The notes under the pieces were generated by a model. It did not search any database, was not told the DNA's origin, and saw only the letters and a program-made list of their open reading frames with translations. From positions 1-38,636 of the forward strand of contig JAEZKC010000051.1 of assembly GCA_023436205.1 (NCBI GenBank): 38,636 nucleotides of DNA. Direction: 5' to 3'. Below are positions 1 to 7,579 of the stretch, piece by piece. The DNA comes from Fibrobacterota bacterium (GTDB lineage: Bacteria > Fibrobacterota > Chitinivibrionia > Chitinivibrionales > Chitinispirillaceae). How positions within the stretch are numbered: the stretch's first letter is position 1; each line of letters opens with the position of its first letter. The position numbers and the translations under genes are program-made.

Positions 1-118
1 TATCATTAAATCCCTTGCTTTGTGTTCTTCTATTAGTGTTATATTAAAAAATGCATATAGTTCTTTTCTCTGCGCGGCGACCAATCTCTCTCAAAAATTC
101 TTTTAGGTGCCCAAATTG

Positions 119-259
119 CAAACAACGTCCGCGCTATGCCGAAGTTACGGCTAAAAGTATTGCGGAATTATTGCCTGTCGAGCGAGTCTTCGAAGCTTGA
201 AAGGCAATAATGCAGCCTACCTTAGTGTAAAGTAGTTTTGGCATGGCGCTGTTGTGTGC
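119..259. repeat. attC-like long bulged palindrome
   Basis: The outer arms (about 121-145 and 236-258) pair imperfectly. Both carry an AAC/GTT end and a GCGCYATGCCRAA core, with a few unpaired bases on one side. An inner perfect 10-bp pair (ATTATTGCCT at 167-176 and its complement at 202-211) is extended by TGC/GCA across a three-base bulge. A palindrome of about 140 bp with extra-helical bases and terminal AAC/GTT triplets is the architecture of integron attC sites, and the length is at the upper end of their range. The seven-base core boxes match the attC consensus only partly. It lies just downstream of a small minus-strand gene, as expected for a cassette. It could instead be another mobile palindrome family. 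Confidence 0.45.
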
Positions 260-341
260 TGGTCTGACTTGGGCTCCTATTCCCCCGCGCTCCGGTTCTC
301 TATTCTTTTCTTTCTCTTTAATCTTAATTCCGAATGTCATT

Positions 342-722
342 CTATTCATCTACAGTATAAGATTTGATATTCAGTTTCTGTAACATAGATTCTATAATTC
401 TGGAAAATTCTTGATTCATGACTTCAAAATGGATATCGGATTCGTGACACAGTTGAACAATATCGGTTTCACTTTCGTCTGTGATAAAGTAATCCCATTC
501 TCCAATTCTGAAATCTTCTTTTTTCTCTTCATCATATATTTGGTTAATCAGATCTTTGGTATCAATCGTTTTGTATTGGTATTGTTTTTCATCATCGACC
601 TGGCTTACACCACCATGTGCAACTTTTATCTTTTCACCCCAGTATTTACCAGATATCATCATGAAATCTGAGAGGATTAAAATGAATGTGTCTCTATCAA
701 TTTGTGAAGTGATAATTTTCAT
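342..722 (-). CDS. small acidic orphan protein, possible cassette gene
   Basis: This encodes 126 residues from the ATG at 720-722. A longer frame reaches 782, but its extra codons run through GC-rich flanking sequence. The protein is not recognised. It is strongly acidic, with many Asp, Glu, Ile and Tyr residues, no signal peptide, no membrane segment and no obvious catalytic motif, so it is probably a soluble cytoplasmic protein. The coding DNA is visibly more AT-rich than the flanking recombinase gene, which suggests separate ancestry. It sits on the same strand as the recombinase and ends about 80 bp before the attC-like palindrome. That is the arrangement of a mobile gene cassette. The ribosome site is weak (GGAAAAAG about 10 bp upstream). 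Function unknown; immunity-type or orphan cassette proteins are often of this size. Confidence 0.55.
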   Translation of the reverse strand: MKIITSQIDRDTFILILSDFMMISGKYWGEKIKVAHGGVSQVDDEKQYQYKTIDTKDLINQIYDEEKKEDFRIGEWDYFITDESETDIVQLCHESDIHFEVMNQEFSRIIESMLQKLNIKSYTVDE

Positions 723-784
723 AATCTGTATTCTTTTTCCGCGCGGGTCCTTCTTTTTCCGCCCAAGGCAGACTTGGCACACAA

Positions 785-853
785 CTCTCCCAAAGCCGCA
801 TTGCGGCTTTGGGAGAGTCCGGGACCCTCAAAGACGTACTTGTGCGTCTTTGA
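785..853. repeat. two consecutive perfect hairpins
   Basis: The first hairpin has perfect 16-bp arms (785-800 and 802-817) around a single base. The second has 9-bp arms (828-836 and 845-853) around 8 bases. Neither is followed by a T-run on either strand, so simple termination is not obvious. They lie between the recombinase gene and the small minus-strand gene. The sequence just left of them (758-784) resembles, in reverse orientation, the right flank of the attC-like palindrome (GTTGTGTGC followed by TTGGGC). This suggests a structured junction or recombination site. Confidence 0.5.
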
Positions 854-1102
854 AACATTTCTCTGTCGGTATATCCAAGGCCCCCTGACATTAAAATAAT
901 TCGCATTGTACAGTGCTGCAACATCCTGAAGGCCTTTCAGAGTCAGAATGTGAATATCCGGAACTACGACAATGGAGGGGCAGGGATTTTGAACCGATCC
1001 GGGTAGCATGAAAATAGCAGAGTTAAGCTGCCATGAACTCTCAGTTACGATTCTATGACAGCCTATACAATTTATATATGGGGCTATTGAAATACGAAGT
1101 CC
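854..1102. other. intergenic, no convincing gene
   Basis: This stretch between the hairpins and the end of the recombinase gene holds only short frames without ribosome sites or recognisable domains. If the left end is a reverse-oriented cassette array, this is where the primary attachment site would be expected, but no clear site was identified. Confidence 0.4.
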
Positions 1103-2386
1103 TTACAGAAGCCCCGCAATCGGGCTCCTAATGGTAACTATCTTATGTGCCGCTACGTGAGTGTAAATCTCTGTCGTCTTTGATGATGCATGGCCCAAAA
1201 GTTCCTGGATATAACGCAGGTCAACCCCCTGCTCCAGAAGGTGAGTGGCAAAACTGTGACGCAGGGAATGTATTCCTCCCTGGCCATCCAACCCGTGTTT
1301 TGCACAGGCATTAGTATAGATTTTTTCAACAGTACGCTTTGACAGGTGTTCTTCCGCCCTGTATCCTTCAAAGAGGTACTTCCTGCCACACCCCTTCTTG
1401 AGCCAGGAAACGACAAACGGAATCAGCTTCTCATCAAGCATGACCATCCGGTCCTTTTTGCCTTTTGCCTTCCTGATCCATACTACTTTTCTATCAACGT
1501 CGATATTTTGCGGTTCTAGAACACACACCTCCCCAAGCCTCAGACCGCAACCGTAAACAAGCATAAGTATGAGCCGGTGCTTTTCATTTGTCGGAGCGTT
1601 GATAATCATAGACACCTTTTCTGGAGCATGCACCCGAGGAAGTGCCTTCCCGGTTTTCATCCGGATCAGAAGATCTTCACCCGGTTCTACTTCCAGCACC
1701 TCCTCCATGAAAAACACAATGGAGGCGGCATATACATTAATAGTACTTGGCGCAAGCTTCTGCTCATCGCGCAGCCAGACCAAATGCTCCTTGAACGCCT
1801 TGTACCAGTCTTTACTCGATTGAGGGCTTAACCACTCTATGAAACGAGATACTGCGCCTATATAGTTAAGTTCGGTTCTCACGCTGTAATTCCGAGAATT
1901 GAGCTCCAAACGCAGCTTTTCCAATAAAGCGTTTCTATTTTCCAGCGATTGACCGCAACTTTTTTGGGGTATGCCTTCTGCATGGACCTCCTGAGAAACT
2001 GGCCTAAGCCTATTATTCTCAGCTCCGATGGAATGTTGGGCTCTTATAGATAATCTGCTCTGATTAACCAACTCGAGATGCTCCCGGGAAAAGGCTATTT
2101 TACCATAAAAAAATTGCAGCGTTTCATGCTGCATCTGGTTGGCGTTTCTCAGATATGTAATCAGTTTCTCTTTTTTGATAAAATAGGGTGACCCCGAGTT
2201 CTCCTGCAAAAATCTGGAAACAATCTTCTCTATCTGAAAAGCCCTGTTTTTATCTATCCCCTCCTGAGCGGCAATCCGACTACATTTGTTCAACCAGATA
2301 GTACGCCACTCGTCTGAGGTTTTTCTGCTTGTCCCCTGGTTTCGCCCTTTAACTGCCGCGCTTACGCTCTGTGTGCTCTCAACCAT
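1103..2386 (-). CDS. tyrosine recombinase (phage-integrase/Xer-type)
   Basis: A 427-residue site-specific recombinase that would cut and rejoin DNA through a tyrosine intermediate. Residues about 150-250 form the SAM-like core-binding domain. Residues 255-412 are the catalytic domain, with R283 (GLRLGE), a K near 310, H373 and R376 (HSLRHSFATHLLE), H399 (LLGHA) and nucleophile Y408. Residues 1-150 are an N-terminal extension not found in XerC/XerD, of unknown role. The catalytic end closely resembles integron integrases, but the extra helix that IntI proteins carry between the lysine loop and HxxR box is absent. This makes it Xer/phage-like by family. The start is an ATG with GAAGAGG seven bases upstream. 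The putative cassette gene and attC-like palindrome lie downstream on the same strand, as in the reverse-oriented integrons described in Treponema denticola. Confidence 0.9.
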   Translation of the reverse strand: MVESTQSVSAAVKGRNQGTSRKTSDEWRTIWLNKCSRIAAQEGIDKNRAFQIEKIVSRFLQENSGSPYFIKKEKLITYLRNANQMQHETLQFFYGKIAFSREHLELVNQSRLSIRAQHSIGAENNRLRPVSQEVHAEGIPQKSCGQSLENRNALLEKLRLELNSRNYSVRTELNYIGAVSRFIEWLSPQSSKDWYKAFKEHLVWLRDEQKLAPSTINVYAASIVFFMEEVLEVEPGEDLLIRMKTGKALPRVHAPEKVSMIINAPTNEKHRLILMLVYGCGLRLGEVCVLEPQNIDVDRKVVWIRKAKGKKDRMVMLDEKLIPFVVSWLKKGCGRKYLFEGYRAEEHLSKRTVEKIYTNACAKHGLDGQGGIHSLRHSFATHLLEQGVDLRYIQELLGHASSKTTEIYTHVAAHKIVTIRSPIAGLL

Positions 2387-2566
2387 CAGGTTACCTCTTC
2401 TCTCCTAGGGTGAATATGGCACTTTTCAAGAGGCAAAAATCAGTCCAAGCAGCATTAAAGAAGGATAGCCCTATCTGATGATTTCCAAAGACCCAACGGA
2501 AAAGCCCCTCCGCTCTGACATATCAAAAGAACTGTCTGCCAAAGGTAATGATTTGTCTGCCAACCT

Positions 2567-2692
2567 ACTGCACACCTCGTAAACAGCACTGCATATTTCG
2601 TAAACAGCATTGCACACCTCGTAAACAGCACTGCACACCTCGTAAACAGCATTGCACACCTCGTAAACAGCATTGCATATCTCGTAAACACA
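2567..2692. repeat. six tandem 21-bp repeats
   Basis: Units begin at 2567, 2588, 2609, 2630, 2651 and 2672. The consensus is AYTGCAYAYYTCGTAAACAGC; most differences are C/T changes. The array ends about 180 bp upstream of the recombinase start. The minus strand is open through the array and would encode a seven-residue repeat (VYE-V/I-C-N/S-A), but there is no ribosome site and nothing else supports a protein. Iteron-like protein-binding sites, or a slippage-prone satellite, are the reasonable readings. Confidence 0.85.
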
Positions 2693-2694
2693 CA

Positions 2695-2858
2695 CAAAAA
2701 TCTTTGAAACAGTAGTCGATTCGCCCTTCTCCAGTCCTTTTACATCTTTTCTGACCCTGTTGCCCTCATTTTCACCCCTGTTCACGGGAAATATCGGGCA
2801 TTTTACATCATTTCCCTACCATTAGCAGAGATATAGGTCCCTGTTTCAAAGATTTTTG
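2695..2858. mobile_element. 164-bp MITE-like element with perfect 18-bp inverted ends
   Basis: CAAAAATCTTTGAAACAG at 2695-2712 is exactly complementary to 2841-2858. The 128-bp interior encodes nothing recognisable and contains two near-copies of TTTTACATC. Short, non-coding and bounded by perfect terminal inverted repeats, it resembles a miniature inverted-repeat element. No target-site duplication is obvious, and no transposase with matching ends is present in the window. It abuts the last 21-bp repeat. Confidence 0.45.
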
Positions 2859-3183
2859 AATATGTTGCAGACTTTTAGCCTGATGTTGCAAACATTTCTC
2901 CCGCATTTTTCTGCCGCCATCCTGCTGAACCGCGCTATTCGAAGGTGCTGCCTTTTTAAGGTTGAATTCCAGAAAAACTCTTCCATTATTCCATTCCTAT
3001 TCTCTGCGTTCTTTCCTCTGCGTGCTCAGCGCACTCTGCGTTTTCCTCCTCAAATATTTACAAACATTACCTCATCGCGCATCGCACAAGTAAAACACTA
3101 CGCAACACAGATCTTTTCACAACTCGTGATTGACATACTCAGATGACTATCTTCGATGAGGCTGCGATGCGGGAGATACCACC

Positions 3184-3219
3184 GATGACCTGTAAGGCGT
3201 CTACGCCGTTAACAGAAAG
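3184..3219. repeat. dispersed hairpin repeat, copy 1
   Basis: This contains GGCGTCTACGCCGTTAAC with a short GGCGT/ACGCC stem. A second copy with the same flanking GACCTG and AAAG lies at 9675-9708, beside the Y1 transposase island. It belongs to a small dispersed intergenic repeat family. Confidence 0.6.
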
Positions 3220-3392
3220 GAATTCTTAAGCTGGTCAAGTGAGAGGCGGGAGAAATATGATACCACTAACGTCCACACATGCCGCAACCCTATGTATCAA
3301 TCGGTAGAACAAGCCATCCCTTACGGGTCAGGCCACTAACGGAATTCAGAGCTACACACACCTGCAAAGCAAATGCACCCTACCGAATCCAT

Positions 3393-3428
3393 AAAAAAAG
3401 GGAGCTTCCCTTTCGGAAAACTCCCTTG
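3393..3428 (-). terminator. rho-independent terminator of secDF
   Basis: Read on the minus strand, AAGGGAG pairs with CTCCCTT across an inner stem, followed by a run of seven T. It lies 25 bp past the secF stop and ends the secD-secF transcript. Confidence 0.85.
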
Positions 3429-3452
3429 CAATTAGCAACTAAAAGATCAACC

Positions 3453-4364
3453 TTACTTCACAACAGCCCACTTCTTGTGCCACCATAAAAGAATGGAGCT
3501 GGCGATGTAGATAGTGGAATAGGTTCCTGCTACCACACCCACCAGAAGCGCCAGGGCAAAATCCTTAATGGCATCGCTTCCAAGGATATAAAGCGCCGCC
3601 ACCACAAAAAGTGTGGTCAGTGAAGTGATGATGGTACGGGAAAGCGTCTGGTTGATACTGGCATTGACCAGATCAGCGAAGCTGCGTCCCCTCAAACCGC
3701 CCTTCAAGTTCTCACGGATACGGTCGAAGATAACGATGGTATCGTTGAGCGAATATCCTACGATAGTCATGATCGCCGCCAGGAAAGGAAGCGATATTTC
3801 AAGATCGAGAAAAGAGAATATTCCAAGAGTGATCAGCACATCGTGGAACAGAGGAATAACCGCTGCCACGCCGAAAGGCAGATGGAACCGGAATCCCACG
3901 TACACCAGAATGGCTATGAGCGAAAGTATAGTGGCGATGATGGCATCACGCTTGAGTTCTCCACCAACTTTGGGACCCACGTTCTCAACTCTCAGCACCT
4001 GGAATGAATTATCACCCATGTCTTTACTGAGAACAGACCTCATTTCCTCAACAACCTCTTTGCCCTCGGCCTGGTTGCGCACAGTGATCTGAATTTCATG
4101 ATTGTCAACAGGACCGATGGTCTTGATTTCTGGTGAACCGTAACCCAGTCCGCCAATGGATGTTCTGATCTTCGACAGCTCATCACGAACCGGCTTGTCA
4201 AATTTCATCTGCACGGTGGTACCGCCTGCGAAGTCAATTGACAGATTCAGTCCGCGGTGAACGATAATGGAAACTACGGTGGCCAGTATGAACACTAGTG
4301 ACATCCCGATGGCGATCTTCCTGAAGCCTAGGATGTTATATTTGGTATTCTTGAAAAATTGCAT
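3453..4364 (-). CDS. secF: protein translocase subunit SecF
   Basis: A 303-residue inner-membrane subunit of the SecDF complex, which uses the proton gradient to pull exported proteins from SecYEG into the periplasm. One N-terminal membrane segment (about 16-36) is followed by the conserved SIDFAGGTTVQ motif opening the periplasmic domain. Five C-terminal membrane segments follow from about residue 135. The second-half signature is present around VGYSLNDTIVIFDRIREN (about 198-215). Length is typical. It starts 24 bp after secD and is certainly co-transcribed with it; a strong terminator follows. Confidence 0.97.
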   Translation of the reverse strand: MQFFKNTKYNILGFRKIAIGMSLVFILATVVSIIVHRGLNLSIDFAGGTTVQMKFDKPVRDELSKIRTSIGGLGYGSPEIKTIGPVDNHEIQITVRNQAEGKEVVEEMRSVLSKDMGDNSFQVLRVENVGPKVGGELKRDAIIATILSLIAILVYVGFRFHLPFGVAAVIPLFHDVLITLGIFSFLDLEISLPFLAAIMTIVGYSLNDTIVIFDRIRENLKGGLRGRSFADLVNASINQTLSRTIITSLTTLFVVAALYILGSDAIKDFALALLVGVVAGTYSTIYIASSILLWWHKKWAVVK

Positions 4365-4388
4365 ATCCTGCTTTCCCTCGGATAAAAG

Positions 4389-6074
4389 TTAGATGCTGAG
4401 CTTGGCTTTCTTCTGGAAAATAAAGTCCATTAACATTCTTGACACATAAAGTGCCGTGAAGAGAGACGCCACGATACCGAATATAAGAGTCACTGCAAAA
4501 CCACGGATCGGACCAGTACCCTTCCACAGGAGGATAAAGGCGGTGATAAGCGTGGTGATGTTTGCATCAAGAATGGTCATTGTGGCAGTTGAATATCCCG
4601 AGTCAATTGCGCTTCGGGCCGTTTTGCCCAGACTCAGATCTTCCCTGACACGTTCGAAGATAATCACGTTGGCATCAATCCCCATACCCACAAGCAGGAT
4701 AAGACCAGCTATACCGGGAAGGGTCAGTGTGGCACCGAATGCGGCCATGATCGCCAGAACCAGCATGATGTTCACTCCAAGACCGATCAGCGCGATAATA
4801 CCGCTGACTCTGTAATAAGCGATCATGAACAGAATCACGATACCTGTTCCGATAAGCCCCGCCATGACACCCTTGTTAATGGCATCCTGACCGAGTGAGG
4901 GACCCACGATACGTTCCTCGATGATATGCACCGGAGCAGGAAGCGCACCGGCACGTAGAATGATCGCCAGACCCTTGGCCTCTTCCATAGTGAAGCTTCC
5001 GGTAATCTCTGCACGACCACCGGAGATGCGAGACAGGATCCGGGGAGCCGAATAAACTGTATTGTCAAGTACGATTGCCAGATTTTTGTTGATGTTGTGA
5101 CCGGTCACCGTTGTAAAGCGACGGGCACCCTTGGCGTTCATCTCGATGTCGACCTTGGCTCTTCCGGCCTGCATGCCGCTCTGATCGATAGTTGCCATGG
5201 CATTCTTGATCACATCACCCTTCATCTCGGGGGCAGTCTTCACATAGTAGAGATACTTGTAAGATTTGTTGTTGCCGGCTTTGAATGTCTCATTGCTCCA
5301 CAGGAAAGAGCTTCCGCTGAGTCCTGCACGGTCAAGAGCCTTGCGCACATCATCACGCTGCAGCATCTCGCTCACCTTATTGACATTGTCAACCTGCACC
5401 ACACGCATTTCGCCCATTCCCTCGATAAGGGAGCTGAACTTTACGGGTGCGGAAGCGTTATCCTCGGCTCCCTCTTTCTTTGAAGAGTCGCTGCCGCCTT
5501 CGGTCTCATTACCACCGAAGAGCTGATCGGCGAGCTGCTGTTCCTTGTCGGTGGTGGCAGGGGCGCTGTCGGAACCCTGCCGGGTCGCGCTGCTGTCCTG
5601 CTTACCGCTCACGGTGTTGTCGATGATGCCCAGTGCCCGGTCGCGGATAGCATCATCACGCAGAAGATTGAACTCAAGCTGCGCAGTTCTTCCGATAACC
5701 TGCTTGGCCGACTTCTCATCCTTGATACCGGGAAGCTCGACAATGATCCTGTCCTTGCCCTGCTTCTGCAGAACCGGTTCCGCAACTCCCAGCTGATTGA
5801 TTCGGTTCTCGATAATGGCGTAAGCCCTGTCGAGCACGTCCTTGTCATCCGCCTCAAGCTTGGACCTGTCGATCTCAAGCACCAACCGCATTCCGCCCTG
5901 AAGATCCAGACCAAGATTAAGAATTTTCTTAATCTTGCCCGGATTATCTTTCCTGTACTGCTCCCGCACCGCTTCCGGCTTGGAGTAGTATTGGAAAGAG
6001 GGTAGAAGAAAGTAGACAGCCCCCGCCAGGACGGCTATCAGGATGCCGATACGTAACGCAAAGTTTTTCTTCAT
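4389..6074 (-). CDS. secD: protein translocase subunit SecD
   Basis: 561 residues from the ATG at 6072-6074, with AAAGGG upstream. A GTG at 6119 would add 15 residues but has no ribosome site. It partners SecF in proton-driven protein export. It has an N-terminal membrane segment (about 7-26), then LGLDLQGGMRLVLEID opening the large periplasmic P1 domain. A second periplasmic half follows (NKNLAIVLDN, GRAEITG), then five to six membrane segments (about 395-550) with the conserved GMGIDANVIIFERVRED motif. Between residues about 155 and 215 there is a low-complexity stretch rich in Ser, Asp, Glu and Gln that shorter SecD proteins lack, probably a flexible periplasmic linker. No yajC lies upstream; the response regulator gene sits there instead, co-oriented. 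Confidence 0.97.
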   Translation of the reverse strand: MKKNFALRIGILIAVLAGAVYFLLPSFQYYSKPEAVREQYRKDNPGKIKKILNLGLDLQGGMRLVLEIDRSKLEADDKDVLDRAYAIIENRINQLGVAEPVLQKQGKDRIIVELPGIKDEKSAKQVIGRTAQLEFNLLRDDAIRDRALGIIDNTVSGKQDSSATRQGSDSAPATTDKEQQLADQLFGGNETEGGSDSSKKEGAEDNASAPVKFSSLIEGMGEMRVVQVDNVNKVSEMLQRDDVRKALDRAGLSGSSFLWSNETFKAGNNKSYKYLYYVKTAPEMKGDVIKNAMATIDQSGMQAGRAKVDIEMNAKGARRFTTVTGHNINKNLAIVLDNTVYSAPRILSRISGGRAEITGSFTMEEAKGLAIILRAGALPAPVHIIEERIVGPSLGQDAINKGVMAGLIGTGIVILFMIAYYRVSGIIALIGLGVNIMLVLAIMAAFGATLTLPGIAGLILLVGMGIDANVIIFERVREDLSLGKTARSAIDSGYSTATMTILDANITTLITAFILLWKGTGPIRGFAVTLIFGIVASLFTALYVSRMLMDFIFQKKAKLSI

Positions 6075-6147
6075 GATGCTGCAAACACCCTTTCTGAAAA
6101 TATCCCTCAAGGATATCACGCGAAAATATGCAATGTATATGGAGTAG

Positions 6148-6540
6148 TCAGATTGCCGTTTCTTTTTTCAGATATTCACTTATCTTCTGTACTATGTCTT
6201 TTGGATTCTGCGGCTTTGTCAGATATTCATCACAGCCTACCCGCCGTCCTTCCCGGAAATCATGATCCTGGTTTAGCGCGGTGAACAGAAATACGATTAT
6301 GTTTTTGGTTTCGGGATTATTTTTTACCCATTCACAAACTTCAAACCCGGTCTGACCGCAAAGTATCACATCAAGTATCGCCAAATGCGGTTTTTCCTTC
6401 TTGATGATGGACTGAGCCTGGTTAGCCGTGATCGCCTCAAATACCGTATAGCCCTCCAGCTCCAGAAAGAGCCGCAGTATTTTGCGTATCCCGGGTTCAT
6501 CATCAACCAACAATATCCGGTATGAATTCTGATTAGTCAC
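6148..6540 (-). CDS. single-domain response regulator
   Basis: 130 residues from a GTG at 6538-6540. The frame stays open upstream to 6690, but those 50 residues do not look like a receiver domain. It is a stand-alone CheY-like receiver: acidic pocket D13/D14 (LLVDDE), phospho-acceptor D57 (LAILDV), switch T87 and K109 (LTKP). No output domain is attached, so it must act by protein contact or in a phosphorelay. It ends 73 bp before the secD ATG on the same strand and may share its transcript, an unusual neighbour for secDF. Its partner kinase is unknown. The large hybrid kinase at 16509-20645 and the PAS protein next door are only candidates by location. The ribosome site is weak, so the start is uncertain. 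Confidence 0.85.
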   Translation of the reverse strand: MTNQNSYRILLVDDEPGIRKILRLFLELEGYTVFEAITANQAQSIIKKEKPHLAILDVILCGQTGFEVCEWVKNNPETKNIIVFLFTALNQDHDFREGRRVGCDEYLTKPQNPKDIVQKISEYLKKETAI

Positions 6541-6745
6541 GCGAGATTTTCCGGAAAAAGGGTCCAACCTGCAGTGTCGAGCCCCCTGAGAGCAAATGAA
6601 TAAGATACATTGTTCGAAAGCTACTATGCAACCCCTATGGGGGCTGTGCATAATTCGTCTGGTAATGCAGGATATTATTAAGGATGACATTTTATCCTTG
6701 AATTGGCCTTCGAAGCAAGCTGAAGCGGTGACTTTTACATAGTAA

Positions 6746-6774
6746 TTGCGGAAAATTCTTTTCTATATTATAAT
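6746..6774 (+). promoter_or_regulatory. sigma70-type promoter for the PAS protein gene
   Basis: TTGCGG and a perfect TATAAT are separated by 17 bp. The -10 box lies 35 bp upstream of the ATG at 6809. This is a close match to the housekeeping promoter consensus. Confidence 0.7.
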
Positions 6775-6808
6775 AGACATACCATCATCACCTTAACTAG
6801 AGACGTTT

Positions 6809-7525
6809 ATGATTACACCTGATGAGCTCTCACTCCAGGACCAGATAGCCGAACTGAAGGCACAAAACCAGCTTTTGGAGGCCAAAATTGGTGAACTGGA
6901 GAAAATTACCCAGGAAAAAGACATCCAGCTCGCCTCCATATCCGAAAAGGAAGCCTTCAATTTCGCCCTCTTTCAATACGCTCCCATCCTTATTGTGGTG
7001 GTGGACAAAGATGGCAGGGTAATAAAATCCAACAAAGCCAAACAGAACTCCGGACAGCGACTTCCCTCGATCGGTGACCGCATGTATGTTGATTATGCAG
7101 CGCACCATCAGGATAACATGCGCCAAATACTGCTGGACTGTATTAAAGACGGCACCCCTAAAGTATTCCCGGAAATGAAATACGGCAAACAGTACCTCTC
7201 AGTGGCCATCTCCCCGTTTCCTCACGGGGCAATCATTGCCACTCAGGACATAACCACCCAGAAGCAGACTGAGCATGATAGAATTCAGCTGATTGAAGAG
7301 TTGAGGCGTGCACTGGATGAGGTGGAGACTCTCAGAGGGCTGCTGCCAATCTGCTCGAGCTGCAAACGGATCCGCAATGATCAGGGCTACTGGGATCACA
7401 TTGAAATCTATATAAGTAAACGAACCATGGCCGATTTTACCCATACGCTCTGCCCCGTTTGCATGAAAAGTTTTTATCCTGAATACTGGGAAGAGCATCT
7501 GAAGGGGAAGCAGGAAGAGCAATAA
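6809..7525 (+). CDS. PAS-domain protein with C-terminal four-cysteine motif
   Basis: A 238-residue cytoplasmic signalling protein. Residues 7-48 form a coiled coil and about 50-150 a PAS domain (FNFALFQYAPILIVVVDKDG to the ATQDITTQKQ end). A short helical linker leads to a conserved C-terminal module. This has C182/C185 (LPICSSCKRIRND) and C215/C218 (LCPVCMKSFYPEYW) around a GYWDHIEIYI core. The same module ends many PAS and receiver proteins of Deltaproteobacteria and relatives and probably binds zinc or another metal. There is no kinase, cyclase or DNA-binding domain, so output is presumably through protein contact. It is transcribed divergently from the single-domain response regulator, which may be functionally linked. 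Confidence 0.8.
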   Translation: MITPDELSLQDQIAELKAQNQLLEAKIGELEKITQEKDIQLASISEKEAFNFALFQYAPILIVVVDKDGRVIKSNKAKQNSGQRLPSIGDRMYVDYAAHHQDNMRQILLDCIKDGTPKVFPEMKYGKQYLSVAISPFPHGAIIATQDITTQKQTEHDRIQLIEELRRALDEVETLRGLLPICSSCKRIRNDQGYWDHIEIYISKRTMADFTHTLCPVCMKSFYPEYWEEHLKGKQEEQ

Positions 7526-7549
7526 AAAAGGGCCAGTTTTTCCGGCCCT
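7524..7549 (-). terminator. rho-independent terminator
   Basis: An AGGGCC stem, with a run of six T following it on the minus strand, lies just past the SH3 lipoprotein gene. The hairpin also follows the PAS gene stop on the plus strand but lacks a T-run in that direction. Confidence 0.8.
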
Positions 7550-7579
7550 CTCCATTTCACTATATATTACCTTCTAAAT

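Larger units (their letters stand above)
2387..3392. other. gene-free repeat-rich stretch
   Basis: About 1 kb without a credible gene. It holds the tandem 21-bp repeats, the 164-bp inverted-end element and two near-copies of ATGTTGCARAC (about 2864-2900). A low-complexity CTCTGCGT-type stretch follows (about 3000-3055), of a kind seen as dispersed intergenic debris in many genomes. One copy of the GGCGTCTTCGCCGTTAAC repeat and a REP-like hairpin resembling those near the Y1 transposase complete it. The frames present are short, lack ribosome sites and translate repeats. Confidence 0.6.

Noticed and set aside
134..349. 71-residue minus-strand frame at the left end
   Set aside because: It lies within the attC-like palindrome and its right flank. 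It has no ribosome site, and its translation simply follows the repeat.
719..1009. 96-residue minus-strand frame upstream of the small orphan gene
   Set aside because: It runs through both perfect hairpins, has no recognisable domain and overlaps the leader of the better-supported gene.
1103..2386. Calling the recombinase a true integron integrase (IntI)
   Set aside because: The IntI-specific extra segment between the lysine loop and the HxxR box is missing, so only a tyrosine recombinase can be claimed.
2471..2785. 104-residue minus-strand frame with VYEVCNA heptads
   Set aside because: The peptide repeat is only the 21-bp DNA repeat translated. There is no ribosome site, no signal sequence and no family match that I recognise.
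2856..3146. 96-residue plus-strand frame
   Set aside because: It is made of short DNA repeats and CTCTGCGT debris with no start context.
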